A stretch of DNA of 64,000 nt from Raffaelea ambrosiae (taxonomy: Eukaryota; Ascomycota; Sordariomycetes; Ophiostomatales; Ophiostomataceae), in the NCBI GenBank assembly GCA_002778195.1, contig PCDI01000009.1:539701-603700 (forward strand), in the 5' to 3' direction. Both the position numbers and the translations under genes were made by a program. Under the pieces are notes generated by a model. That model made no database searches. It was not told the origin of the DNA and saw only the letters and a program-made list of their open reading frames with translations. Positions 10,635 through 21,370 of the stretch are shown here, in pieces (position 1 is the stretch's first letter; the number at the start of each line of letters is the position of its first letter).

Positions 10635-12608
10635 TCAGAAGTAGTTCCAGTCGCCCTGGTTTCGATTGTTCTAACCCAGTCTTGTTAGTACCTTTGGGTT
10701 GCTTTTTTTTCAATCACTTGATCAGAACAAGCAACTGTCGTTACCTGGTGGAGAAACCGTGCTTGAGTAAAGGAGATGTCGCGAGCATTGACCATGCTCT
10801 GAAAGTTTTCTTCATCATCGCTCGGTGCATATGATCCGTCATAGTAGCCCATGCCACCGGACGGCATATACGGCATAGCATTGGTTGTAATGTTAGATGG
10901 AGACACCGTCTGTGGCGAGAAAAACAAGTCATGTGACGACGACGCCATGCCGACATGATTGAATGGCTGACTCGCCTGGCCAAAATGTCCTGGTGTGTTG
11001 TTGACGTTTGCAGCACCAACGAATGCCGTAGTCAAGAGCGTGGGAGTTGTCGGGAAAGTTGGCAGGCTGGCGTGGTCAGCATCGGCGGTGGCACTGTTAA
11101 ACATCTAAGAGAGACACGAAAGTCAGTTAGTGTTTGACGATTTTCACTCTTTCCGGGCCTCACAATAGCAAACTAACCACCGCGTTGTCGTTGACCTGGA
11201 AATGCGAGCTCGCGTAATATGAGCTTTGGAACTCGTCACATTCCTCTTCATCGCGTTTGACTTCGTTGCTGGGCTCGAACTCATCGCTCTCAGAAGCACC
11301 GCCATCATCACCCGCATCACTGGCCTTTTCTATAACTTCGACGGCTCCTTCACTATCTCCCATAACGGAGTTGTTCTCATCGTCAGAGTCACATTCATTC
11401 CCTTCTTTGGTGACTCCGCCTTCCGTGTCCATGCGGCTTTGGATGTAGCTTTCCGCCTGCGAGTCGTGGGCAATCTCACCTCCAGACTCGATCTTGGCTG
11501 CGGCCTCGGCAATGGTGGCATCTTCTGCGCTGACCCCATCATCAATGTCGATATCGCTCATTGCCTCATCAATGTACGTCTTGGATTGCTTGGCCCGGGA
11601 GGACCGGCGGCGCGTGGCGCTGGCTTTGGCCCTGGGGTCATAGTCTGCGTCACTGTCCAGATCGGCAGGGTCTGGTGACTCTTCCTTGATAGTCGCTTTT
11701 CCCTTCCTGCTGCGACCACCGGAAACCGAAGCCTTGACTGACTTACGTGATTTCGGTGTGGAAGGAGCCGGCAGTGGAGTGGACACAATGTCTCCCATTT
11801 TGCCAAGCTCAAAAGCATCTGGCAAGTTAAACTTGCGGTCGTCCATTGGCTCTGTGAAGGGAACAGGGCGCATAGTGGTTCTATCTGGACCATCCATATC
11901 CTCGCGCACATATCCGCGAATAGTGGGATCAACTGGAAGGCGCGATCCTGGCTTGGGAAGAGGAGGGGGGATGAGGTGACCCTCCGCGAGTATTCCAGGT
12001 CTCATTCTGTTGAGATACTGCTGAATTGCACTGCCAGATGAGCCAGGATGCAGGCGATGGGCGATGGCATCCCAAGGCACATCAATTTTGTGGCGAGCCA
12101 GCTCGTACTGCATGTGTAGAACGAGTTTCTCCATCATGCGCGGACCTTTTTGTTTTTCGAAGAGATTCTGTTAATATGGCTCGGAAAGCTATGGGAGGCA
12201 GACAAACTCACGGGTCCAAATGACGAGATTGCGTCCCTCGTAACGCCCATTCTTACGACGCTCATCCTGTCGGGGAGGAATGTGGGTGAATGACCATTCC
12301 TGGCTTGCTTTTGACGATCTGTTCCGACCGCGTGCAGCTTTGGGTGTAGGATTGCTTAAGTTGTCCAGCGGAGGTGAAACTGAACGAGACTTTGGCGATG
12401 CAGGAGAATCCGGCTTGCTTATAGTGTAGGCACCCTCGTGTGCGTTGACCATGTTGCTCGAAGTGGCAGCTTCTTCAATTGCTGTCGCTGCAGTCTTTGA
12501 GACTTTGGATGCTTTGGATGTCTTCCCAACCTTTGACGGGCTGGGTGAGGGCGACATCATTTGGCGAGCTCTCGCCTTCTTCGGGGGAGTCGTTCTTGCC
12601 CCAGCCAT
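10635..12608 (-). CDS. Myb/SANT-like conserved fungal nuclear protein, acidic tail
   Basis: Exons 12212-12608, 11178-12145, 10745-11104 and 10635-10655 splice in phase to 581 residues. The first about 95 residues are basic and Ser/Pro-rich. A compact helical module follows, from WSFTHIPPRQDERRKNGRYE through NLVIWTRPRMMEKLVLHMQY and PWDAIAHRLHPGSSGSAIQQ to an LNRMRP helix, resembling the single Myb-like modules of filamentous fungi. The remainder is disordered, with an acidic stretch (residues about 310-410) and a Ser/Thr/Asn/Gly-rich C-terminus. The last 21-nt exon (GDWNYF) is inferred from a GTAACG donor and a perfect CTAAC branch; if unspliced, the protein ends at 10685 instead. The start ATG at 12608 follows a TTG two codons upstream. 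It is the leftmost member of the Myb-like block. I infer a chromatin or transcription role. Confidence 0.78.
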
Positions 12609-14669
12609 TTTCAATTATCGACGATATCTGCTCGCCAGCAGGGTGAAAAGTTGTCTGGCGTGTTGTTAGCTATTATTTGTGTAGACAGACTATTGAAATA
12701 GTGATGTATTTGTGATAGAATTGAGAGTCGCCTACATACTGGTCTCTTGTGTGGTGAAGGTGCTGGCTTGTGCCCAGATTTTTCTAATGGCAGGATGAGA
12801 AAAATTTGAGTGTAGAGTCGAAGAACGGGCGAGAGATGTTTGCCGTTTTATTTCACCAAGTCTTCACTGAAGTCTGATTCTGGAAGAAGAGATGATAGAA
12901 AAAAGTCGAAGAAGAAACGAAGGCGATGTCCCGGGGAGAGAAAAAGAAGGCCGAACAGATTTGGCTGGTGGTTCTCTAACGGATACTTTTATGAGTACCA
13001 GAAGAGATAGCCACGAGTCAAGTTGAGCAGATGCAAAAGAAATTGAAAAAAGAAAAGAAAAGAAAAACAAATTTTGATTGAAGAAGGAGAACGGGAAAAA
13101 GGTGAGAAGAAATTGAGAGCGGAAAGCAGAGAGAAGGAGGGGCAAAAATAGAGGAGGTCGACTCGAAGAAGGGGGCTTGGACAACAAGCCCAAAGACCCA
13201 CTTTGCTGGACAGAGCAACTGCTTGAACAGTTCAGATTTCAATGACATAGACGAAATCTCGGAGGGATATGGATTTGTTTTGTGCATGTGTTTCTAGGGT
13301 AAGTCAAATGTTGAAACTGAAAGCTATCGCAGCTCGAGCGTCGTTCGGGGCTGGATTGGATAGCATCCAAACTGAGCGACCAATGTCTTTCGAGATGCAG
13401 TGCAAATATGTAAAACAAATTGAAAGCGTACGGGAATAGATGGGTTGGAGAGAGGTGGTCCGCGTAGACGTGGAAAAAATCAAGGATAAATCAGGTAGTG
13501 GTAGAACAAGAAGACTTGGCCCAGCCGTGAAAGTGCAGAAGTGAAGGAGCCCGAGAACAAAGGAGATAGGCAGGAAACAAGCAAATAAGGCCCTGGAAGT
13601 GACCCCAAGGGCCCTGTTCAACTTTTATGTGCCTCTGTAATCAAGATCTCTCCAGCAACAAAGTTTAAGTTTGATATCTCGCAGGAAACGGTACCTGCAG
13701 CTGTCTGCAAGACGGCTGTTAATTCGGCTCTATCTTGGCATTGTGTTCTTCTGCCCACCTTTGGTTGGCTTTTGGCGGTAACAGCACTGGAAACCAAAAC
13801 CATGCCGTAGATCATGGCCATTGTTTTGCTCAGTCCATGTCTCCGTGTTCCTTCCTATTCTGTCTGGTGTGTTCATGTTCTTTGTTTTGCCTGCCAGAAG
13901 TTGCCTGCGTTCTCCACGCGAGGCAGTAACACAGGCAGATAACTGACAAGTTTCCCAACCGCGCTTTTTCTCTTGACCCACAACTCACCTGTTTCCTCCT
14001 TGTCAATTGGCTGTCATGTTCTTCATGTGGATGCGAACAGATGCTGTTGTGTAACCTGCCTGTCAACAATCAAAATGTCGAACACGCCATTTGGACTGAC
14101 AGAAATCGATAATTTCCGCTCATTTTATTAGTTGTATTGTTTGCTGCTCTGTTATGTCATGTGCCTCTTGGTCCGTGCGGCTCTCTGAGTGAGGCTTCAA
14201 GGCAGCAGCGGCAGGAATAAGTGAATGTACGAGTAGTTACTCTTTGAAAACGGGTTTTGTCTGTTAGAACCACCCCCTTTGACAAGCCCCACTTATTTCC
14301 TCTTTTCAACCAAAGTCAACAAATGCACCCACTCATTTCCAGGTGTCTTCTTTTTGCTCTCTTCTTCGACGTCATCCGCCCCCCTCCTTAGGATACCCCT
14401 CCTTAGGGATAAACCCCGGAAAACCAAAAGAACAAGCAGTCGACCTTTTAGGAAAGAACTCCCAAGGGAAATGCAAACGTCCCTCCCGTCACACAAAGTG
14501 GGCCGCTTTGAAATGAGAAACCTGTTTCGATTCCACCAGGACGTTAGTTTCCTTTCAGCAAGATGAAAGTGTTTTTTTAATAATTTCTCCTGAAATCGAG
14601 ATAAGAGGAGGTGGTAGGAGAATAGCGTTGAAAAGGGGACTCTCACCTGCTGTCTCTAAATGCCTGGCA
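12609..14669. other. intergenic, 2.1 kb
   Basis: Long purine-rich leader-like sequence (12.8-13.3 kb) upstream of the minus-strand gene at 10.6-12.6 kb, then AT-rich sequence down to the 3' end of the next Myb-like gene. The open frames here are low-complexity and unsupported. Confidence 0.5.
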
Positions 14670-15341
14670 TTAGACTTCCACGTCCATTGCCTCCTGCTTA
14701 ACATTGTCGTACTCGTCGTCGTCGTCAGCATCGCCCATCTCTTCCGAGTCATCCGCCCCGGCTTCAAGCTTGATAGCTGAGGCGGCCTTCTGTGCATGCC
14801 GACGCTTCGGGCGATGAGACTCGGCAGATTGGCCCTTCCCTTTTCCCTTTCCTTTACCTTTGCCTGCCGTCTCGGTGTCGACGTCTGTATCCTGTTCGCC
14901 GTCGTTGTCTGAATTGCGCTTGCGTTTGGATGATCCCGCAGTGTTGGAAGCACTTTCCACAGTCTTTCTCGGCGGAGTGGCAGGATTGGTTCCCTCGCCA
15001 GCCATGGCCGCAAGGCTGGCGCCCGACATAGCTTTCTTCTTCAGACGTTCGTATCGCTTGGCACTGGGGCGGAGGAAGAATATCAGGAACAGCGGACAAA
15101 CAAACTGTCAGCAATGAATTATCTTGTGACGGAGAGTAAACTTCCGAGATATGTACGTACGCAGCGGCTTTAGTCTTTATGTTCAACTCCGTGGCCACTC
15201 CATCAAAGTCGATCTGCACGATGTTATGCACGTTAGTGATCTAGCAACTCTCGGAGATTGGCGATGTGGACTTGCCTTGCCGCCGGGCTGAGCATATTTG
15301 ATGCATGCCAAGAGAAAAGCAACGTGGGTTTCAGCAGACAT
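14670..15341 (-). CDS. small Myb_DNA-bind_8-type nuclear protein
   Basis: Exons 15276-15341, 15161-15213 and 14670-15063 splice to 170 residues. Residues 1-50 form a single Myb-like helix-turn-helix: VAFLLACIKYAQPGGK, IDFDGVATELNIKTKAAA and AKRYERLKKK, the layout of the fungal Myb_DNA-bind_8 family. The tail is disordered, with a KGKGKGKGKG run and an acidic end (EEMGDADDDDEYD). The first intron uses a GC donor (GCAAGT) with a CTAAC branch and sits directly before the IDF residues. The gene at 24.3 kb has an intron at the same place and phase, which supports the model. Likely a nuclear DNA-binding protein; target unknown. Confidence 0.85.
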
Positions 15342-16202
15342 GATTGCTGTCTGTCCAGTGTCGATGCCAAATTCTGAGATGAATGTGATGTGGGAGACTG
15401 AAAGGAATGTATACAATAAATGCACCAAAAATACAAGAATAGGATCAGAAAAAGAAAATGCAGTGGAAGCAATCAAATTTTGGTTGTCGGATCTAGTCGC
15501 TTGCGAATAACAGAAATATCCGCTCTGGGGGACTTTTCTGGGTTGGCAGATAGACCAAAGTAAGTTTTGGGAATGAAAAGTATGAAGAAGCCGATAATAA
15601 CAGTGAAGTGAGAAGAGGCGAAAATAGAAGAGCCGGAAAGATGGGTTGCTTTATAGCTCTATCTGGAGGGGCTGTGGTCTGAAGTCAATGTGAGAACAGA
15701 TGTGTTGCCTGTCACTTTGTCCTGCCCATACTTTGGAAGGGGATTGGAATTCGTTTGAAGTTTGAGAATTAGTCAGGTGGCCACCATACCAAACAGGAAT
15801 ATGCTTGTGATGCCCAGAACAATCGATACAGTAATGCCAAACGACTCGTCCTGCCGATATTATAAGACAGCAAATTGGCAGCACTTACAACAGTACAAGC
15901 TCTTGATTCCAGGTATATCCAGATATGTATAGACATTAGGGTTCGAAACCCAAACAGGACATGTTTACGAAACAACACCTATAGGTCAAATACGGGCTTT
16001 CTGTCTCTTTATTGTACATATGTTCCAAGAAAAAAACTTCCTCTCCTTTTTAGTGGAGTCTAGAAGGTGCCCCCCTCCCCGATATCCACGCAATCCCATA
16101 GCATTTGTCGTCGGTGGAAAATGTGAATCCTTGTAAGATGTACTGTCCTATGTGTCTCTAAGCAGCGTTTATATGGCCAGCACCAATGGCTCTTTCTCTG
16201 GT
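15342..16202. other. intergenic, 0.86 kb
   Basis: Upstream region of the 14.7-15.3 kb gene and 3' flank of the RBR pseudogene. A GGTTCGAAACC word at 15939 resembles a Pol III B box, but no tRNA fold surrounds it. No gene is supported. Confidence 0.5.
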
Positions 16203-17406
16203 CTAAGCTGGATTAGAAGCGAGACGATTTTCTTCCCACTGTTCGCACCTGCACGTTTTCCGTATCTTGCTGCACTGATAGCAGAACTCGGCTCTGCAAA
16301 AACACTCTGTGGAGGCGTCTATGTCAATTCTCTTCGTCTATTCTTCGTTTCCTGTCTTATTTTCTTTATGTGGGACAGAGGTTCAAAGAACTTACTAATG
16401 TGGTTGCATCCAGTGGTGAGTTCAACAAACTTAAGACACGACGGGCAGCGCATCCAGACCTTCTCTTTGGCCAGGCGCAGTGTCTGCTCGCTCTGGGGGA
16501 TCTTACGGGAAATTAGTTACCTCATGAACAGGTCCTTTGCACTCGGCACATGTCAATTTGTGGCATGGCACTTGGCCGTGCTGACGACTTGCACAATAAA
16601 AGGCGGCGGGATGTACGAGGAGCACGTGGGGTCGTGGCAATATGTGCGATTAGGTGTAGTGTATTCCAACTCCTTGGCGAGGAACTTGCCAATATCGGCC
16701 ATCTTGAGGTTCTTTCGCATAGATGCGTAGAACGGGATGGGCGCCTAGCAACACCATGGACGGAACAGTTGTTCATTGTTGGCCGCGTGCAAAAGCAGCT
16801 GCCACAGTAAACATGCTCGCAAGGTGCCTGGATCACGGTTTTGTCCTGAGCAGCGACCGATTTGTCGAAGTAGTCAAAACAGCTGTTGGATCGGACCTGT
16901 GCGGAATCAGCCTCGCCGTTTGGATTGTTCACATCATTGTCAACTTCTGGACCTGTCTCGGGCACATCTTCGTCCATGGGTGACAGACCAGATGGCAAGT
17001 TGAGGATTTCAAAATGCCGGAGTTCATCGTCCGAAACATGTTTGATATTCTCTGGAGCGGGTGCTAGAATCTGTGGCTGGGCGTGATCTTGACCCAAATA
17101 AATAGCCAGCTCGCGGTCTCTAATGGCGTGCTCTTCCTCGTCGTGGTGTTGTCCTAGCAATAGGGCATCGTCATTGACAGCCCTAGAGATGCTTTGGCAC
17201 ATTGCGCGATCGTTGAAAACCTGATAGTAAGTTTCCAACTGGTTGGAATAGAAGTCAAAGGCAAGGAGCTCATCGTGTTGTTTGCATCGTTCTTCGCTGT
17301 TGTCGTGGTTTTTGTCTGTGGTCTGGTCTCTAAGTTCCTTCAGATTATCCAGTTGAATCTGGAGAATCAGTCTGGCTGTGTCGGCATCCGTAGCCTCAAG
17401 AGCCAT
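16203..17406 (-). pseudogene. decayed RBR (RING-IBR-RING) E3 ubiquitin ligase gene
   Basis: The N-terminal part is intact in one frame and typical of fungal IBR-finger proteins: MALEATDADTARLILQIQLD, then a coiled region. RING1 begins at SCFDYFDK and reads APCEHVYCGSC, but the second zinc Cys of the first pair is Tyr. At about 16796-16803 the frame shifts; homology continues as LLLHAANNEQLFRPWCC and runs into a TAG (16745-16747). Beyond it the IBR region reads YTTPNRTYCHDPTCSSYIPP, then shifts again near 16560-16570 to LTCAECKGPVHE. After an intron come the RING2 pieces RCPSCLKFVELTTGCNHI and EFCYQCSKIRKTCRCEQWEE, ending at TAG (16203). Two frameshifts, a stop and a lost zinc ligand argue for a pseudogene. 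The alternatives, sequencing error or exotic splicing, are less likely. Confidence 0.75.
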
Positions 17407-18009
17407 GGCTAGTCAAATGGTAAAGAGAGGTTATAGGTTGGTTAATATGGTAATGGTGGTTGTGGTCTTGAAAAAGTAATCAAGGTCAACTTTTGTTTCA
17501 AAAGTAAATAAAGGAGTTTTTTTCAGTCCCAAACATGGCCGAATGGTCCACTTGTGCAATTTAACTACCGTCTACAAAACAACTCCGGAAAGGTTCCTCA
17601 GGCATAAGGCAATATTGGCATCATGAATGGAGAAGTAACATGGCAGAACAGCAATCAATTGATTTGATTTGATTGAGAAAACAACGCGTTCACTGTTGTC
17701 CGCCTAGGTTCTTCACCACAACTACATCACAGATATCTTTCTCCGAACAAATTCCCACCTCTCAACAAAACTTCTCAGTCCTGGTTATTTCCACACCTAC
17801 TTGGCGTCAAATCTATTCCTTTATCCCGCATTCGTTTTCCATGCTCTCAAATCTTTGAAATCTGAAAAACATAAACAGCATATTGTTGGAAGCTCATCGA
17901 TATCATTTGGTTGACTAGAGGGCATTTTCCTGACCGTCGACAATTCTGGAGAGATGCCTCATGTTAGCCCCGTAAAAGTGGTATTTGGGAGTAGACTCAA
18001 CGACTGATC
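17407..18009. other. intergenic, 0.6 kb
   Basis: 5' flank of the RBR pseudogene and 3' flank of the Myb-like gene at 18.0 kb. No reading frame worth reporting. Confidence 0.5.
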
Positions 18010-18486
18010 TTACTCTTTCTTGACATTGTTGGCATCATCATCCCGAGTCTCGGTTTTTTTTTTCTTAGAAGGTGTCTCTTCGTTATCCGTCTCGGAATCA
18101 ACTTTCACCTTCGCATTCTTGCGCTTGTTTTTGCCCTTCGACTTCGGCGTATTGCCGTTTGTAGTCTTCTTGGGGGTTGGGGGGGCGCTCTGGCCTCCCT
18201 CGGCCCCAGTGCCAGCGGTACGGCGCAGTTTTTGCAAATGCTGGCTGCAATGTGTCAGTGAATGGGAATATACAACAATTCAACCAACAAAAAAATTCAA
18301 AACAGAGAAGCACAGGAGAGGAAAATACGTGATGGCTTTGGGAGTGTAGGAGTATCCCATCTCAGTGGCCTTCTGGACGATCTGGCGAATATGTTCGCCG
18401 CTCGGCGACATAACTTCGAATGTTGCAATCAGAAGATCACAGTGGGCATCTCCGTCCCAAACCTGGCGGTTTATGTTTGCAGACAT
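18010..18486 (-). CDS. small Myb-like protein, subgroup II, intact copy
   Basis: Exons 18329-18486 and 18010-18244 join in phase 2 to give 130 residues. The Myb-like module covers residues 8-60: VWDGDAHCDLLIATFEVM, then HIRQIVQKATEMGYSYTPKA, then across the intron ITQHLQKLRR, the third (recognition-type) helix. A disordered tail follows, rich in Lys, Thr and Asp/Glu with a KSKGKNKRKNAK basic patch, consistent with nuclear localisation. It heads a run of similar copies on the same strand to its right. The intron splits the codon after AI in phase 2, exactly as in the copies at 18.8, 19.3, 19.7, 20.3 and 22.2 kb. Confidence 0.82.
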
Positions 18487-18845
18487 CTTGTCTTGAGATG
18501 AGTGGAGAGCAACGTGGAGGGTAAGTGAAGAAGGAGAAATATGGGAGTTCACAGGATGGGCTGATGCGAGGTGATGGAAATGCACAGATAGAGATGAAAT
18601 GGTGGGAGAAGTGGATGGGATAAAGACAGGGTGCTTGTAATGGGCAGCATTTGGAGAAAGCCGGACTTAAATGTGGCGGTTTGTTGTCACCAGGGCGACG
18701 TAGGCAGAAGGCTGGATGAAGGAAGTGAATGATGGGAGTTTGACAAACAGTGAATGGTGTTCGCCAGCAATAGACCTGCGGTGGTCTGGGAGGAACTGAA
18801 AACTGGGTAGTGTGGGAATACGTGAGGAAAACAATCAGGACTGGG
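18487..18845. other. intergenic, 0.36 kb
   Basis: Space between two Myb-like copies. It was searched for a missing last exon of the upstream copy (an expected QHLQKLRR-like segment) and none was found. Confidence 0.5.
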
Positions 18846-19015
18846 TCAGGAGTACTTTATCTCATGGAATGTGAACTTGTAGCCACGCTGGTTCATGTCT
18901 TCGACAACCGCTTCAAGTCATCGGCAGTTGGCTTGCACACAATGGACATGCAGGAAATGAGGTCGCCATAGAGACCAGGAGCCTCCCAGTCCTGACGGTG
19001 AATCTTGGATGCCAC
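18846..19015 (-). pseudogene. degenerate Myb-like copy (subgroup II)
   Basis: Reading from a GTG at 19013-19015 where the paralogues have ATG, the frame gives VASKIHRQDWEAPGLYGDLI and continues to PTADDLK. It then shifts by one base (about 18900) into a frame giving VVEDMNQRGYKFTFHEIK, the expected second half of the subgroup II domain. A GTACTC donor lies at the conserved phase-2 intron position, and the frame closes with TGA just beyond it. No last exon with a QHLQ-like helix was found. The lost start, the frameshift and the missing exon indicate a dead copy. A sequencing slip could explain the frameshift alone. Confidence 0.65.
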
Positions 19016-19294
19016 GGCTGGATATCAAAGACGGGGAAGGCGCAGAGATCCTGTGGTGTAAAATTTTGGATGCTGAGGAATGGTAGAGGGAGACAGAAGA
19101 CGAAGATTGAGGATAGTGAGAGAGCTGTAGGCAGAGGATTCGGATGGAAGAAGATGCAGAAGGAAAAGGAGTGACAGTTTTGGGAAAGGTTCGGTGCAGG
19201 TTTGGGGCATGACTTGGCGAGGGTGAGACAATTGAAAGATATGTGAAAGACGGGTGAACAAGAAATCACGACATAAAAAAAAGGTGCAAGGTAC

Positions 19295-19434
19295 CGGATC
19301 GCATCCCAGGTAATGCTGTGGCCCTTGCCACTGAGATAGGAAACGATGTTCTCTTTCTGCTCTGCATTTGGGGGAGAGCAGTTGAAAAGGGCCTGCAGCA
19401 GGTCGTCCTTCATCGCGCCTTCCCACTTGGACAT
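19295..19434 (-). CDS. Myb-like copy, first exon only (subgroup II)
   Basis: A clean first exon of 140 nt encodes MSKWEGAMKDDLLQALFNCS, then QKENIVSYLSGKGHSITWDA and IR, ending in a GTACCT donor in phase 2 at the family's conserved intron site. The last exon is unclear. Acceptors near 19085 and 19055 give in-phase extensions, but neither resembles the QHLQKLRR helix of the intact paralogues, and both overlap the neighbouring degenerate copy. It may be a truncated gene or one whose second exon has diverged. Only the supported exon is annotated. Confidence 0.55.
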
Positions 19435-19664
19435 GGTTGCGGTTGGTTTGACGATTCTCGGATCTTGAAGGAAGTGGTGATGATTTGGTAGTCGTCTTTA
19501 GCAAAGGGTTGGTCGGAGCAATTTTGTCGAAGGGGAGGTTGTGGGGAGAAGTTGCAGTAGTGAAGGAAAGAAGGAGAAATATTTGCCAAGTGGTTGGTGG
19601 GGATCGGAGGTGTGAATAGAAGTGACAACGGAGAAGTGAGTTTTGTCTAAGAAGCATGATATAA

Positions 19665-19935
19665 CTAGCCACTATATGTAGCTTGCCTGAATCGCAACAA
19701 AGAAAATTAAAGACGCAGAAGAAGGAAGGACAAAAACACAGAAAACCGAAGATTCGCGGAAGCAGTAAACAAAGGCATGAAAATTATACCGAATGGCGTT
19801 CCAAACCACATCGTGGCCACGCTCAGTCATTTTCTGAACAATCGTGTCTTTTTCAGACTCAGTAACTGGCCCCTTAAGAGAGAGCATAACCAGAAGGAGG
19901 TCCATTGTGGTCTTTTCATCCCAACGGACAGGCAT
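19665..19935 (-). CDS. truncated small Myb-like protein (subgroup II)
   Basis: Exon 1 (19790-19935) encodes MPVRWDEKTTMDLLLVMLSL, then EKDTIVQKMTERGHDVVWNA and IR, closing at a GTATAA donor in phase 2. A CAG acceptor at 19687-19689 joins in phase to a short exon reading RQATYSG and a TAG, for a 55-residue product. Intact paralogues continue with QHLQKLRR and a long basic tail, so this copy keeps two helices but loses the third. It could be a decaying gene or a dominant-negative-like mini-protein; both are inference. Confidence 0.55.
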
Positions 19936-20285
19936 CTTTGCGACTTGGCGAAGCGATGGAGCAAATCAAGGTGCGCTTTATGGTTGCTGTGGTGAGAAGC
20001 CAGAAGAGGATTTCGTGGTCGAGGTACCTGGTCGTAGTTTGGAAGGGCTTTTTGCAAGGACAGAAAATAAAAGTGGAAGAGCAGAGCAAGACAGATGTGG
20101 CAATGAGCAAGCGGGAGGATTGAGAGAAAGTAAACGAGATGTGAGCAACAAACGCAGAAGCAACAGCAGGGCCAAAACAATAAAAAAATAAAAAGCCCAG
20201 AACAGGAAGAGAAAAGATAAAGGAGCAACAGATCTGGAACCCGAAATCGCAACTGGGACTAAGAAAAAGAAAAAAAAAATCTCAC

Positions 20286-20513
20286 CGAACTGCCTCCCAG
20301 GTGAATCTACTGCCAGAGGCTTGCAGCGAGGCCATGATGACATCAGACTGCTGGCGCACAGAGCCGCCAGCCGCAACGAGGGCCTCGACTAGAGCCACGC
20401 AGAGGGCCGTGTGGCCTTCATTGTCCCACTATACCGAGGGTCAGCCAAATTCACTGCTATCACGGGGCAGGCCGTACCTTGCTTGTCTTCTCAGATGCCG
20501 CGTTGGAAGCCAT
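20286..20513 (-). CDS. Myb-like copy, first two exons (subgroup II)
   Basis: Exon 1 (20478-20513) encodes MASNAASEKTSK. After a GT-AG intron in phase 0, exon 2 (20286-20428) gives WDNEGHTALCVALVEALVAA, then QQSDVIMASLQASGSRFTWE and AVR, ending at a GTGAGA donor in phase 2, the family's conserved position. Downstream lies a 350-bp pyrimidine-rich stretch up to the next copy's ATG. No acceptor there yields a QHLQ-like helix. In-phase read-throughs would run into the next gene in another frame. Probably 3'-truncated or with an unrecognised last exon. Confidence 0.5.
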
Positions 20514-21090
20514 CTTGTGACGTTTTTCGTGGTTGAGATTGGACGTGTGCTTCGACTGAGAATATGTAGATGAGGTTGTCAATGCGGATGTATCCGAGAG
20601 GAAAAGAGAGCAGGTGGGAATAGGGCGAAGGAAGTGGTTTTGGAGTGCAAACAGTGTTGGCTAGGCTCGAATATTGATAAGGAGGTAACAGGCCAGGCCA
20701 CTCGATTGCACGTGCACAAAACACACAGGTGACAATCCAGGATATGAAAGCAGTCTTTGGAATGCAAATTCCGGTTTGATTGTTTTGCTATGGAGATAAA
20801 GACGGTCATATCACGTTCCCGGCTGGAATATATGTAGGCATCGAAAGCCAACAAGCAAACAAGAAGGAGAGTTATTTACAAGATCGTAAGGCCATGAAAA
20901 GGAGAATATTCCAAAACGCATGTGGATAAATGACAAAGGAGAGGCAAGAGAATACATTTCTGTTGCAGCATACAGTCTCAGCCTCTCGTAAAGTAGTGCT
21001 CTGGTGTCATGCTTCGCCATAATGGAAACTGCTCGCCACTCTAATTAGTGTTCGTCGTCTCGTATGGGGAAAGTGAATAGCTCCCTGTAC
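20514..21090. other. intergenic, 0.58 kb
   Basis: Between the 20.3-20.5 kb copy and the stop codon of the polyglutamine Myb-like gene. A GTGAGT donor-like word overlaps that stop (21091), so an extra 3' exon cannot be excluded. Nothing else is supported. Confidence 0.45.
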
Positions 21091-21330
21091 TCACTCTGTA
21101 GAATAGTGGCCCACTGATGCCGTGCCATTGTGCTCTGCAAGTGCCGACAATACGGCCACGTCCTCCAGTGCCGGGTCTGATACAGGCTCGAGCTTTTGGC
21201 GCTTGGCCTCCTGTTCGACAACGCTGTCCACGTCCACACCCACGTCGCCAACATGCACTACATCCTCATCCTCGCCGTTGGCGTCTTCCAGCACGGACAG
21301 CCCGTCATCCGCAACTTGGTGCTGTGGGTG

Positions 21331-21370
<40 letters not shown>

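Noticed and set aside
15930..15955. B-box-like GGTTCGAAACC
   Set aside because: Neither strand offers an A box at the right distance or a cloverleaf; the T stem does not pair fully.
18846..19434. Joining the 19.3-kb Myb-like exon to the 18.9-kb copy as one two-domain protein
   Set aside because: The donor phase (2) and the only suitable acceptor phase do not match, and the second copy carries its own frameshift.
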